Of a stretch of DNA of 23,826 bases, positions 14,027 through 19,895 are shown one piece after another. This stretch comes from a virus. The notes under the pieces are model-generated. The model worked only from the letters and a program-made list of their open reading frames with translations. It did no database searches and had not been told where the DNA came from. Positions within the stretch are counted from its first letter, which is position 1, and every line of letters starts with the position of its first letter. The position numbers were made by a program, and so were the translations under genes. The stretch lies in the IMG/VR virus record IMGVR_UViG_3300008119_000047, positions 1-23,826 of that record. One strand, 5' to 3'.

Positions 14027-14571
14027 ACATGATGTCCTTTTACTTCGTTGTTTTTGATACTGCCGATGGCACGTTCCATAGACATTACAATTTCGCCTGT
14101 AGAGTCAAACCCCACATCCTTGGCTCGATACTTTTCCAAGCCACTGGCATTGCCATGTAAATGTCCGTGAAACTGCAAGCTACCTCTGTGCATTTGATCC
14201 CACTCGCTAATTGGATAGTGAAACATGACGATCTTGTGACCATCATAGTTGATATCCAAATACTTGTGGATTTCTTCAAACTCATTTTGAAAACTCACAT
14301 CCTTGACCAACTTGCGGTCATGGTTGCCTTCTACCAATATCTTACGACCATTCAATCGACGCATGATCTTTGCCGCATCACTTGCCGAACAAAAAGCCAC
14401 GTCGCCCAAGATGTAGACCAAATCATCACGGCCTACTCTTTCATTCCATTCTGTAATCATGCCTTCAGTCATGTACTTTACATCGTTGTTGAATCTTGCC
14501 CTTGTTACAGGGCAAAATTTCATAATGTTAGCATGACCAAAGTGCAAGTCACTTGTGATCCATGTTTTCAT
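14023..14571 (-). CDS. Calcineurin-like metallophosphoesterase, 182 aa
   Basis: Small YfcE-like phosphoesterase with DLHFGH (Asp8, His10), GDVAF (Asp57), EGNHD (82-85), MFHYP and FHGHLHG. This is the complete set of metal ligands for a two-metal site. The start was placed at ATG 14571, which follows GGGAGAAT at the right distance; the frame extends upstream only as overlap with the preceding gene. Phage proteins of this type with 'DLHFGHxNI' are common and uncharacterised; cyclic phosphodiester or nucleotide substrates are possible. Different from the longer paralogue at 7964-8818. Confidence 0.9.
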   Translation of the reverse strand: MKTWITSDLHFGHANIMKFCPVTRARFNNDVKYMTEGMITEWNERVGRDDLVYILGDVAFCSASDAAKIMRRLNGRKILVEGNHDRKLVKDVSFQNEFEEIHKYLDINYDGHKIVMFHYPISEWDQMHRGSLQFHGHLHGNASGLEKYRAKDVGFDSTGEIVMSMERAIGSIKNNEVKGHHV

Positions 14572-14572
14572 T

Positions 14573-14770
14573 TTATTCTCCCGCAAACTCGCGGACCCAT
14601 TCAAATTGTGTTTCGCTGGCTTTTACCCACTTGATGTGATCTCGTTTACGCATTGGCTTATCGAAATCAAAGCAGACCAAAATCCAGCCCTTGTCTTGTG
14701 AAAATTGTACAGTCTCAGTAACCCGAACGATCTGTACAATCTTATCTTTAAATTTTGCTACAATCATCAT
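14573..14770 (-). CDS. Small phage protein, 65 aa
   Basis: The start at ATG 14770 has a strong Shine-Dalgarno AAAGGAG and a typical gap. The frame upstream of it overlaps the next gene and is not protein-like. The product MMIVAKFKDKIVQIVRVTET...GWILVCFDFDKPMRKRDHIKW is beta-rich and basic, perhaps a small barrel. Not recognised. Confidence 0.72.
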   Translation of the reverse strand: MMIVAKFKDKIVQIVRVTETVQFSQDKGWILVCFDFDKPMRKRDHIKWVKASETQFEWVREFAGE

Positions 14771-14780
14771 ACTGACTCCT

Positions 14781-15065
14781 TTACATGGACCAGTATGACT
14801 CCGAAGCTGGATTGCAACACCAAGGAGTGTCGCGATCAATTTGGACGTCTTTACCGGTCATCAAATTTTTAACTGTTACTGTTGTTGGATGAAACTCAAT
14901 TCGAAAACCCAATCTTGTAGGATAAAGTTCGTATTGCAATTCACGCACTTCGCGCTTCATTTCTGCTTCATCGCGATGTTGCCAAACTGTAGTTGAAACA
15001 AGACGTTCACCACTTTTGGTACGCTTGTCTGCTTTGTAGATGTACATGGTATGATTTTGTTTCAT
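14781..15065 (-). CDS. Small phage protein, 94 aa
   Basis: First gene behind the promoter at 15098-15126, with Shine-Dalgarno CAGGAG. It begins MKQNHTMYIYKADKRTKSGE and contains VWQHRDEAEMKREVRELQYELYP, TVTVKNLMTGKDVQID and a Trp-Cys-Cys tail (TPWCCNPASESYW). The 'IYKADKRTKSGERLVSTTVW' opening recurs in phage hypothetical proteins (pattern memory). Predicted soluble alpha/beta. Function unknown; early expression likely. Confidence 0.75.
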   Translation of the reverse strand: MKQNHTMYIYKADKRTKSGERLVSTTVWQHRDEAEMKREVRELQYELYPTRLGFRIEFHPTTVTVKNLMTGKDVQIDRDTPWCCNPASESYWSM

Positions 15066-15097
15066 TTTCTACTCCTGTTTTGTTAGTGTATGTGTAT

Positions 15098-15126
15098 ATT
15101 ATACAGTCAAAAACTAGACTTGTCAA
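15098..15126 (-). promoter_or_regulatory. Consensus sigma70 promoter
   Basis: TTGACA (15126-15121), 17-bp spacer, TATAAT (15103-15098). The predicted +1 near 15091 leaves a 25-nt leader with CAGGAG before the ATG at 15065. Confidence 0.92.
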
Positions 15127-15154
15127 CTAGAGAATACGATGATAAGTGTTGTTT

Positions 15155-15622
15155 TTATGCAACAGGTTTAAACGTTCGCCAGTCATCAATATTGGGTTTT
15201 TCATCTGCGTCATACGTCCAGCCCAGTACCTTCATCATGCGATGCTTGACTAGCAAGTTTGGACTACGAAACCTCTCTGTGTCATTGAATCCCATCATGA
15301 CTCCAACTTCACAAACCGCACCCGATCTACAAATACCAGCATAGCAATGAACAACAACATTCATACGATTTTCCAATGCGTGTTGTAGCAAGCGAACAAG
15401 CTCTGCGGCCTGCTCATGACTACACTTCATTGCTTCATCATCAACATGGTCGTTTTCTTCTACATCAAGGAACTCAAAGTTGTGACGCTCTTTGAACTGA
15501 TGCTTGGCTTCAGGACGCCAGCTGGCTGGATCCACAATGCTAATCAGCATACTGTTTGGGCCAGCATCGTGATGAAATCCAATAGGGATATCACTTGCGG
15601 CTACATTTTCAATCCATGGCAT
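15155..15622 (-). CDS. Tyrosine / dual-specificity protein phosphatase-like, 155 aa
   Basis: The signature loop HCYAGICRSG (His92, Cys93, Arg99) fits the HCx5R active site of cysteine-based phosphatases. An acidic segment VEENDHVDDEA around residues 54-64 could hold the general acid. MPWIENVAASDIPIGF is the first strand-loop. Substrate could be phosphotyrosine, phosphoserine or an RNA 5' end. The start at ATG 15622 overlaps the upstream stop (TAATG) and has GGAGAA six to ten bases before; a longer frame would overlap. Related phage proteins ('HCxAGxCRSG') are common in large phages. Confidence 0.85.
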   Translation of the reverse strand: MPWIENVAASDIPIGFHHDAGPNSMLISIVDPASWRPEAKHQFKERHNFEFLDVEENDHVDDEAMKCSHEQAAELVRLLQHALENRMNVVVHCYAGICRSGAVCEVGVMMGFNDTERFRSPNLLVKHRMMKVLGWTYDADEKPNIDDWRTFKPVA

Positions 15623-15867
15623 TATCTTCTCCGTGTTGCACCAATACGTGATGCTTTGTTCCAATCATAAGCGACACCATCTGGACACTTACCGTCCTCT
15701 ACGCTGTCAACTCCAAATTTACCAACTACTTCAAATTCACCACCTCTAATGGTGACAAAGTAGTCCAATGTCTTAGCCCAATTCATCGCTGGTGTTAAGC
15801 CATCAAATTCTTTATCACAAACAACATTGCTTGTGTCCTTCCATATTACATTATATATTTTTTTCAT
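15622..15867 (-). CDS. Small phage protein, 81 aa, leaderless mRNA predicted
   Basis: The start ATG at 15867 begins exactly seven bases after the end of a TATAAT box, so the transcript should begin at the A of the ATG and carry no leader or Shine-Dalgarno. The product MKKIYNVIWKDTSNVVCDKE then FDGLTPAMNWAKTLDYFVTI ends with basic residues. It is translationally coupled to the phosphatase by TAATG. The fold is unknown. Confidence 0.75.
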   Translation of the reverse strand: MKKIYNVIWKDTSNVVCDKEFDGLTPAMNWAKTLDYFVTIRGGEFEVVGKFGVDSVEDGKCPDGVAYDWNKASRIGATRRR

Positions 15868-15873
15868 ACCACT

Positions 15874-15902
15874 ATTATACAATCAAAAACAAATTTAGTC
15901 AA
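15874..15902 (-). promoter_or_regulatory. Sigma70 promoter with leaderless start
   Basis: TTGACT (15902-15897), 17-bp spacer, TATAAT (15879-15874), then six bases and the ATG at 15867. A 9-bp hairpin (GTTGTTGTA..ACAACAAC) lies just upstream of the -35 box. Confidence 0.88.
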
Positions 15903-15935
15903 CGAATTGGTTGTTGTATTTTTACAACAACACAC

Positions 15936-15964
15936 CTAAAAAAATAGCACCCGAAGGTGCTATT
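15936..15964 (-). terminator. Rho-independent terminator after the Ro-like gene
   Basis: AATAGCACC-TTCG-GGTGCTATT, a 9-bp stem with a stable UUCG loop, followed by TTTTTTT on the minus strand. It lies 16 bp after the stop of the gene at 15980. Confidence 0.95.
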
Positions 15965-15979
15965 CAAAAACAATGTTTT

Positions 15980-17386
15980 TTAGATATCGTAGCGTGGGAC
16001 CATTACAGTCTTAAGCATGATACCTTCTGGAGTGAATTGGTCCATATCCGCTGACAGCAGTGCTGTCATGATGCTTGGGCTAAATCCACTTACCAATGCG
16101 GCACCACTCTTGTCTGCCTTAACAGGCACATTGTCTGAACTGTTTAGGTTCCAGAAAACAATTTGTGGCACAACATAGCCAGCAGTTTCAAACTTGCGTT
16201 CGATCATTTCCATTGCGCTGTCGTCGAAACGGGCGCATTGGTTAAACTGCATGTCTGACAAGATCAGCAACATCTTTGGCATGTCGCTTGCTGGTACTGA
16301 ACCCTTAACTGCAACGCTTAGGATCTTGTCCATAGCGGCATGCAAGTTAGTGCTCATTTCCCAATCACTCTTAGACATTTGGGTTACCTTGTCAACAATG
16401 TTACCCTTTAGAGTAACAAGTTGTGGCTTGCTGGAGAAAGTCAAGAATGTGTCCTTGAACACACCCTTGTTCTTATCAGCCAAGTACAAGCCTAGGCCAA
16501 CCGCAACATCCAAACAACGAACAGTCGAACCCGGAACAGATGTTGTCATCGAACCAGATACGTCAACTAGAGGCAGGATACTTGCGTCACCTACGTAGTT
16601 AGGCAGAGCGTCCCATTGTGCGATCACATGGTCAATTTCTGTCTTGTTCAGCTTGTTGTAGCTGTGAGCGATTCCCTTCAGTACGTCATGTGGGAAGATT
16701 GCGCTGGCGTTAACCTTGACAGTCTTATCACCACTTACCAACTTGGCCACATACTCAGCAAATGCTGGTGTGTGACGGTTGAATGCCTTCTTGTAGTTGC
16801 GAGCAGCTACAGAAGGAACGTGACTGAAATTGATGTTATCCCAATCTCCTGCACACATTTGGGTTTCAACAACCTTTGTAAGAGTAACAAGACTCTTACG
16901 ATATTGCTTTGGAGTCATGCCAAAGAAGGCACGAACTTCAGCGGCAATTTGACCCTTACGAGGAGTCCACTTTGCAGCCAAACCGTTCTTAGCACGTAGG
17001 GCATCACCCAACATGGTATAAGCGGCTGACTTCAGGTCAGGGTTAGAGAAGACAAAGATGTCATCCCAACGACCAACTTCTGGAATCTTCTTTAGAAGAG
17101 CCAAAGCGGCGTCTGGGTCACGCTTTTCTAGATGTACTAGAATATCGCGGAACAATTGACGTTCGCCTGCGCCACCGCGGACATCACGTGCCCATTGTGC
17201 GATGCGTAGTGCTACATCAGAGTTTTCTACGTAGGCGGCTGTGAAGTCGCCTGTGATGTCCTTACCACGGCTTGCGCCGATCTTGTAGAACAAGTCAACT
17301 GTAGCCTTGGCTGTTGACTTACGAGCCTTCATACCGTTTGCGGTACGGGCTTCTTGATTTGCTACTGCATTTACAAATGCGTTCAT
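15980..17386 (-). CDS. Ro60/TROVE-like (DUF2828-type) vWA-domain protein, 468 aa
   Basis: The first ~260 residues are helical repeats with the block RDVRGGAGERQLFRDIL (about 68-83) and KKIPEVGRWDDIFVF (about 99-113). This matches the 'RdxRGGxGeR...P.yGrwdDL' pattern shared by TROVE and DUF2828 proteins. The C-terminal part is a von Willebrand A domain with a complete MIDAS motif DVSGS (275-279) and a later LILSDMQF aspartate. Ro60 is a ring that binds the 3' ends of misfolded RNA and Y RNAs; in bacteria it can be tethered by Y RNA to exoribonuclease. Shine-Dalgarno AAAGGAAATATC precedes ATG 17386. Long leader and tRNA-mimic RNAs nearby support an RNA-binding role. DUF2828 versus true Ro60 cannot be decided by eye. 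Confidence 0.85.
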   Translation of the reverse strand: MNAFVNAVANQEARTANGMKARKSTAKATVDLFYKIGASRGKDITGDFTAAYVENSDVALRIAQWARDVRGGAGERQLFRDILVHLEKRDPDAALALLKKIPEVGRWDDIFVFSNPDLKSAAYTMLGDALRAKNGLAAKWTPRKGQIAAEVRAFFGMTPKQYRKSLVTLTKVVETQMCAGDWDNINFSHVPSVAARNYKKAFNRHTPAFAEYVAKLVSGDKTVKVNASAIFPHDVLKGIAHSYNKLNKTEIDHVIAQWDALPNYVGDASILPLVDVSGSMTTSVPGSTVRCLDVAVGLGLYLADKNKGVFKDTFLTFSSKPQLVTLKGNIVDKVTQMSKSDWEMSTNLHAAMDKILSVAVKGSVPASDMPKMLLILSDMQFNQCARFDDSAMEMIERKFETAGYVVPQIVFWNLNSSDNVPVKADKSGAALVSGFSPSIMTALLSADMDQFTPEGIMLKTVMVPRYDI

Positions 17387-17389
17387 GAT

Positions 17390-17890
17390 ATTTCCTTTAC
17401 AGAATGTGTTTTTTCTTTTATAGCGAAAAAGTTAAAGTTGCTGTTAACATTCTAAATTTAACAGGATGATCGTGCCAATTTGTTTAGTATTCTGGTCTGG
17501 CCAATTACGGCACCCAGACCCTATCAACATTCATGTTGCCTATTACATATTCTTCTGTATGTAAATCATATTCCAGATTCTCTGGACCTATCTATTCTAT
17601 CAGTGTCTATTTCTAGAAAGCATTTCTGCCTGTCCTCCGACCACCTTCTATAGCATTAAGATGTAGTTTAAATTGCTGTAGTCATCCTATGACTAACAGG
17701 ATCGTTGTTGACTGCTTTTATTTTACTCAGGCCATCACTCTGAGCTTGTTGGTTTGTTTCAATAGTTCCCCTTCAATGCTCGGTGGTTTTACGCACTCTG
17801 CTCCAGTTAACTACCACAGTGACCAACGGTTCATAGTATATGAATGTTGCTGTACCGATCCTAAAACTCTTTAGCATTGTTACTTGCTAT
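17390..17890 (-). ncRNA. Long structured leader or ncRNA upstream of the Ro-like gene
   Basis: About 500 nt without a plausible CDS. The transcript from the promoter at 17897-17925 would contain a run of hairpins: a 7-bp TAGTCAT/ATGACTA (17678-17694), a 7-bp GGTCTGG/CCAGACC (17494-17520), CTCAG/CTGAG and CAACA/TGTTG. Two copies of a ~42-nt unit are present (17665-17705 and 17430-17473). Each has ACGATC..CCTGTTA near one end and ACAGCAA-TTTAAACT-like sequence at the other; a third ACAGCAACATT copy lies near 17843. No T-loop is present, so it lacks the tRNA module seen in the array RNAs. It may be a riboregulator of the Ro-like gene or a separate RNA. Confidence 0.55.
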
Positions 17891-17896
17891 ACGACT

Positions 17897-17925
17897 ATTA
17901 TAGTTGATCTACAATAGTTTGTCAT
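17897..17925 (-). promoter_or_regulatory. Sigma70 promoter for the leader and Ro-like gene
   Basis: ATGACA (one mismatch from TTGACA; 17925-17920), 17-bp spacer, TATAAT (17902-17897). The predicted +1 is near 17890, about 500 nt before the ATG of the Ro-like gene. Confidence 0.8.
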
Positions 17926-17953
17926 TATATTTTGGCTAAACTGCTAAAATATA
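17926..17953 (-). terminator. Hairpin closing the tRNA array
   Basis: TATATTTTAGC-AGTTTA-GCCAAAATATA (11-bp stem, one mismatch) directly follows the CCA of tRNA-Cys, the last tRNA of the array. No clear T-run follows, so it may be a processing or stability hairpin. Confidence 0.4.
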
Positions 17954-17956
17954 TTT

Positions 17957-18033
17957 TGGAGTGGGTGACAGGACTCGAACCTGCATAAAACGGATTTGCA
18001 ATCCGGGGCCTAACCATTCAGCGGCACACCCAC
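17957..18033 (-). tRNA. tRNA-Cys (GCA)
   Basis: Perfect 7-bp acceptor GUGGGUG/CACCCAC, U73 and encoded CCA. Anticodon loop UUGCAAA gives GCA. T-loop UUCGAGU. U73 is the usual Cys discriminator. Confidence 0.95.
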
Positions 18034-18038
18034 ATATT

Positions 18039-18113
18039 TGGTACCTGGTCACGGTTTCGAACCGCGGACCTTCGCCGTGTAAAGGCGTTGCTCTACCCCT
18101 GAGCTAACCAGGC
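18039..18113 (-). tRNA. tRNA-Val (UAC)
   Basis: Acceptor GCCUGGU/ACCAGGU with a G1:U72 pair, A73, CCA encoded. Anticodon loop UUUACAC gives UAC. D-arm GCUCAGGGGUAGAGC is canonical. Confidence 0.95.
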
Positions 18114-18119
18114 AAATTC

Positions 18120-18350
18120 TTATCTTAATTTATTTAAATATGCATTTGCATCAACTTTACCTTCTTGTATTTCAAGAAGTGCTGACACGATAGGTAACAT
18201 TGTGTAGTTGCCATTTTTAACTGCTTCACGTTTGATTTCACGTGCTCGAGCAGCTGCCACTAGAACTAATTGAAATCTATTTTGATTTGTAAGTTTAACA
18301 CATTTATCTGTGTCAATCTCTGGACCTCGACTTGAGTATCGTGTAGCCAT
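18120..18350 (-). CDS. rpoZ: RNA polymerase omega subunit
   Basis: The 76-aa product contains the omega core: NQNRFQLVLVAAARAREIK (bacterial: IGNRFDLVLVAARRARQMQ), then MLPIVSALLEIQEGKVDANA (TVIALREIEEGLI). Omega wraps the C-terminal tail of beta' and helps assembly of bacterial RNA polymerase. The N-terminal MATRYSSRGPEIDTDKCVKL replaces the usual ARVTVQDCVEK. It has its own promoter (18373-18401) and a strong Shine-Dalgarno TTAGGAG eight bases before ATG 18350. It is embedded between tRNA genes. A phage omega could exchange with the host sub-unit and change ppGpp sensitivity or promoter choice; that is inference. Confidence 0.88.
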   Translation of the reverse strand: MATRYSSRGPEIDTDKCVKLTNQNRFQLVLVAAARAREIKREAVKNGNYTMLPIVSALLEIQEGKVDANAYLNKLR

Positions 18351-18372
18351 GTTATCTCCTAAGTAAGTAACT

Positions 18373-18401
18373 ATTATAACAAACTACTTGTACTACGTCA
18401 A
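18373..18401 (-). promoter_or_regulatory. Sigma70 promoter for rpoZ
   Basis: TTGACG (18401-18396), 17-bp spacer, TATAAT (18378-18373). The predicted +1 near 18366 gives a short leader with TTAGGAG for rpoZ and would also transcribe the Val and Cys tRNAs. Confidence 0.88.
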
Positions 18402-18407
18402 GTATTT

Positions 18408-18499
18408 TGGTACCAGCGGAGGGAATCGAACCCTCTCAAGAACGCTAATCTGGCGCTAAAAGGTTTATAAAACCTCTCTGACTACCAAGTCTCGCTGGC
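18408..18499 (-). tRNA. Class II tRNA with apparent UAU anticodon, identity uncertain
   Basis: Acceptor GCCAGCG/CGCUGGU with A73 and CCA, T-loop UUCGAUU, and a long variable arm (AGCG..CGUU) typical of Leu/Ser/Tyr tRNAs. The 7-base loop UUUAUAA would give UAU (Ile AUA codon), which does not fit a class II tRNA. The D-arm is a short GACU-UGGU-AGUC and position 8 is not U. It may be a degenerate or recoded tRNA. Confidence 0.75.
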
Positions 18500-18505
18500 A
18501 GTAAG

Positions 18506-18579
18506 TGGAGCGGGGTAAGAGAATCGAACTCTCAGCATTAGCTTGGAAGGCTAAGGTATTACCACTATACGAACCCCGC
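18506..18579 (-). tRNA. tRNA-Gly (UCC)
   Basis: Perfect acceptor GCGGGGU/ACCCCGC, U73, CCA. Loop CUUCCAA gives UCC (codon GGA). Confidence 0.95.
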
Positions 18580-18585
18580 ATATTT

Positions 18586-18756
18586 TTATTTTATTTCTCG
18601 ACCAGCTAAGTCTGCTTTACCTGTTTCGTAAAGTTCCTTACGCTGTGCAAATTCTTCTTCTGTTAGTCCATGCCAGCCACAACATTTGCCAGTTGGGCTA
18701 CGTCCGCACCCGCATCGACCAAATTCTTTTTCGTTTTCTTTTACTCTAACTTGCAT
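18586..18756 (-). CDS. Cys-rich small protein, CDGSH-like, 56 aa
   Basis: The frame begins MQVRVKENEKEFGRCGCGRS, continues PTGKCCGWHGLTEEEFAQRK and ends DLAGREIK. The block CGCGRS-PTGK-CCGWH keeps the three Cys and one His of CDGSH iron-sulfur domains (C-x-C-x2-S...C-x-G-x-H), with one residue fewer before the third Cys. It could bind a 2Fe-2S cluster or zinc. Shine-Dalgarno is weak (AGGAAAT). It lies between two tRNA genes with no promoter of its own seen. Confidence 0.65.
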   Translation of the reverse strand: MQVRVKENEKEFGRCGCGRSPTGKCCGWHGLTEEEFAQRKELYETGKADLAGREIK

Positions 18757-18772
18757 CTCTATTTCCTAAAAT

Positions 18773-18848
18773 TGGTGGAGGATACAGGGATCGAACCTGC
18801 GACCTATTGCTTGCAAAGCAACCGCTCTCCCAACTGAGCTAATCCCCC
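18773..18848 (-). tRNA. tRNA-Ala (UGC)
   Basis: Acceptor GGGGGAU/AUCCUCC with the G3:U70 wobble that defines alanine identity, A73 and CCA. Loop UUUGCAA gives UGC. Confidence 0.96.
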
Positions 18849-18849
18849 A

Positions 18850-18926
18850 TGGTCGGAGTACAAGGATTCGAACCTTGGACCCCCTGGTCCCAAACCAGGT
18901 GCGCTACCAGACTGCGCCACACTCCG
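18850..18926 (-). tRNA. tRNA-Pro (UGG)
   Basis: Acceptor CGGAGUG/UACUCCG, A73, CCA. Loop UUUGGGA gives UGG. Only one base from the preceding tRNA-Ala. Confidence 0.95.
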
Positions 18927-18928
18927 AA

Positions 18929-19114
18929 TTAAACTTTTTTATCTATATTGTTACCAGTATCATTTTGTTTTACTGTTCCGGTTTTATCATAGAGATATCT
19001 TTCTGTTTCAATGTATTGTTTTTGTGTTACAGGATCTTCCACAGTCCTATAGACCGTTTTACGATAACGGTCACTAACCATATCCCAAACATTACGTACA
19101 GAGGTTACTATCAT
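18929..19114 (-). CDS. Small phage protein, 61 aa
   Basis: From ATG 19114 the product is MIVTSVRNVWDMVSDRYRKT, then VYRTVEDPVTQKQYIETERYLYDKTG and a hydrophilic tail. A longer frame to 19183 only translates the tRNA-Thr and is rejected. Tyr- and Arg-rich and soluble; not recognised. It fills the gap between tRNA-Thr and tRNA-Pro. Confidence 0.6.
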   Translation of the reverse strand: MIVTSVRNVWDMVSDRYRKTVYRTVEDPVTQKQYIETERYLYDKTGTVKQNDTGNNIDKKV

Positions 19115-19122
19115 AAAGTCCT

Positions 19123-19197
19123 TGGTGCCGGTTGTCGGGATTGAACTGACGACCTCCCGCTTACAAGGCGGATGCTCTACCACTGAGCTAAACCGGC
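19123..19197 (-). tRNA. tRNA-Thr (UGU)
   Basis: Perfect acceptor GCCGGUU/AACCGGC, A73, CCA. Loop CUUGUAA gives UGU. T-loop UUCAAUC. Confidence 0.94.
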
Positions 19198-19220
19198 ATA
19201 AACTTACTTATTACACTAAC

Positions 19221-19296
19221 TGGTTGCGGGACTTGGATTCGAACCAAGGATGGCAAAGGCTTATGAGACCTCGCTAGTGACCAGACCTTCCCCGCG
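19221..19296 (-). tRNA. Initiator-type tRNA-fMet (CAU)
   Basis: The 5' strand CGCGGGG equals that of E. coli initiator tRNA, and the 3' side is UCCCGCA-ACCA. C1:A72 is therefore unpaired, the main identity element for formylation and start-site use. Loop CUCAUAA gives CAU. Anticodon stem GAGGU/GCCUU keeps two of the three initiator G:C pairs; the third is U:G. The D-arm is irregular (no U8). Total 76 nt with CCA. Confidence 0.85.
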
Positions 19297-19300
19297 ATAA

Positions 19301-19411
19301 CTTTAATCAAACACACTTTACACTTTTCTCAACGGTGGTGTGTAGTCCTTACAACCCAAACTATGTTTAGGCAAAATGTATTTGATTAAAGTGTCTAGCT
19401 ACCTACACCAC
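19301..19411 (-). ncRNA. Pseudoknotted RNA between fMet and truncated Asn tRNAs
   Basis: A 14-bp helix pairs 19301-19314 with 19378-19391. Its only mismatch on the plus strand becomes a G:U wobble on the minus strand. A second helix pairs 19335-19345 with 19403-19411 (9 bp, 2-nt bulge) and crosses the first, giving an H-type pseudoknot. A 7-bp hairpin CCUAAAC-AUA-GUUUGGG lies inside and also needs the minus-strand wobble. No coding potential. Confidence 0.55.
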
Positions 19412-19498
19412 ATAGGCCCTAAACTGAGCTGTTACTCTGTCCACGTATTTTTCTATTTAGACGGGTTAGCGTTCCTGCCTTTGTGATTTCTCAAGTCG

Positions 19499-19551
19499 CC
19501 ACGGACCAAAAGATTAACAGTCTTCTACTCTACCAACTGAGCTACTGCGGA
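19499..19551 (-). pseudogene. Truncated tRNA-Asn (GUU), 5' two thirds only
   Basis: UCCGCAG-UA-D-arm (GCUCAGUUGGUAGAGU)-anticodon arm GAAGA-CUGUUAA-UCUUU-variable UGGUC-CGUGG is a perfect tRNA-Asn up to the 5' strand of the T-stem. The T-loop and 3' acceptor are missing; unrelated structured sequence follows (19412-19498 and the pseudoknot RNA). No matching 3' half was found in the window. Confidence 0.75.
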
Positions 19552-19558
19552 ATAGTTC

Positions 19559-19786
19559 TTACTCTGCGCTTGGTGTTGCGCTATTACTTGTTGTTACATA
19601 TGATGCAGTGCCTTGTGGTCGCTTGTCATTGCGGTCACGTGTCTTAACAACTACTCTACTGCACAATTCTGCATCAATCATTGCACGTTTCCACTGTCCG
19701 TGAGCATGTGCGTCTTTCCATTTAGATAATGCTAAACTTGCTTTTGTCATGCTACTCATCTTATATGTACTAGTTGGTTTCATCAT
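19559..19786 (-). CDS. Small phage protein, 75 aa
   Basis: The product MMKPTSTYKMSSMTKASLAL, then SKWKDAHAHGQWKRAMIDAELCSRVV, has a basic helix followed by a Ser/Thr-rich tail. The start may be ATG 19786 or 19783; a weak AAAGG lies upstream. The 'ALSKWKDAHxHGQWKRAMIDAE' block recurs in phage proteins of unknown role (pattern memory). Located between tRNA-Ser(GCU) and the truncated tRNA-Asn. Confidence 0.65.
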   Translation of the reverse strand: MMKPTSTYKMSSMTKASLALSKWKDAHAHGQWKRAMIDAELCSRVVVKTRDRNDKRPQGTASYVTTSNSATPSAE

Positions 19787-19807
19787 ATTTTACCTTTTTA
19801 AAAATAA

Positions 19808-19895
19808 TGGCGGAGCATGTAGGAATCGAACCTACTCACCCATTGCTGAATGACAGATTAGCAATCTGTTGCCTTAACCGGTCGGCCAATGCTCC
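19808..19895 (-). tRNA. tRNA-Ser (GCU)
   Basis: Class II tRNA with a long variable arm. Perfect acceptor GGAGCAU/AUGCUCC, G73 (serine type), CCA. Loop UUGCUAA gives GCU. Confidence 0.95.

Noticed and set aside
18929-19183. 84-aa ORF extending into tRNA-Thr
   Set aside because: The first 23 codons are translated tRNA-Thr sequence; the gene was kept only from ATG 19114.
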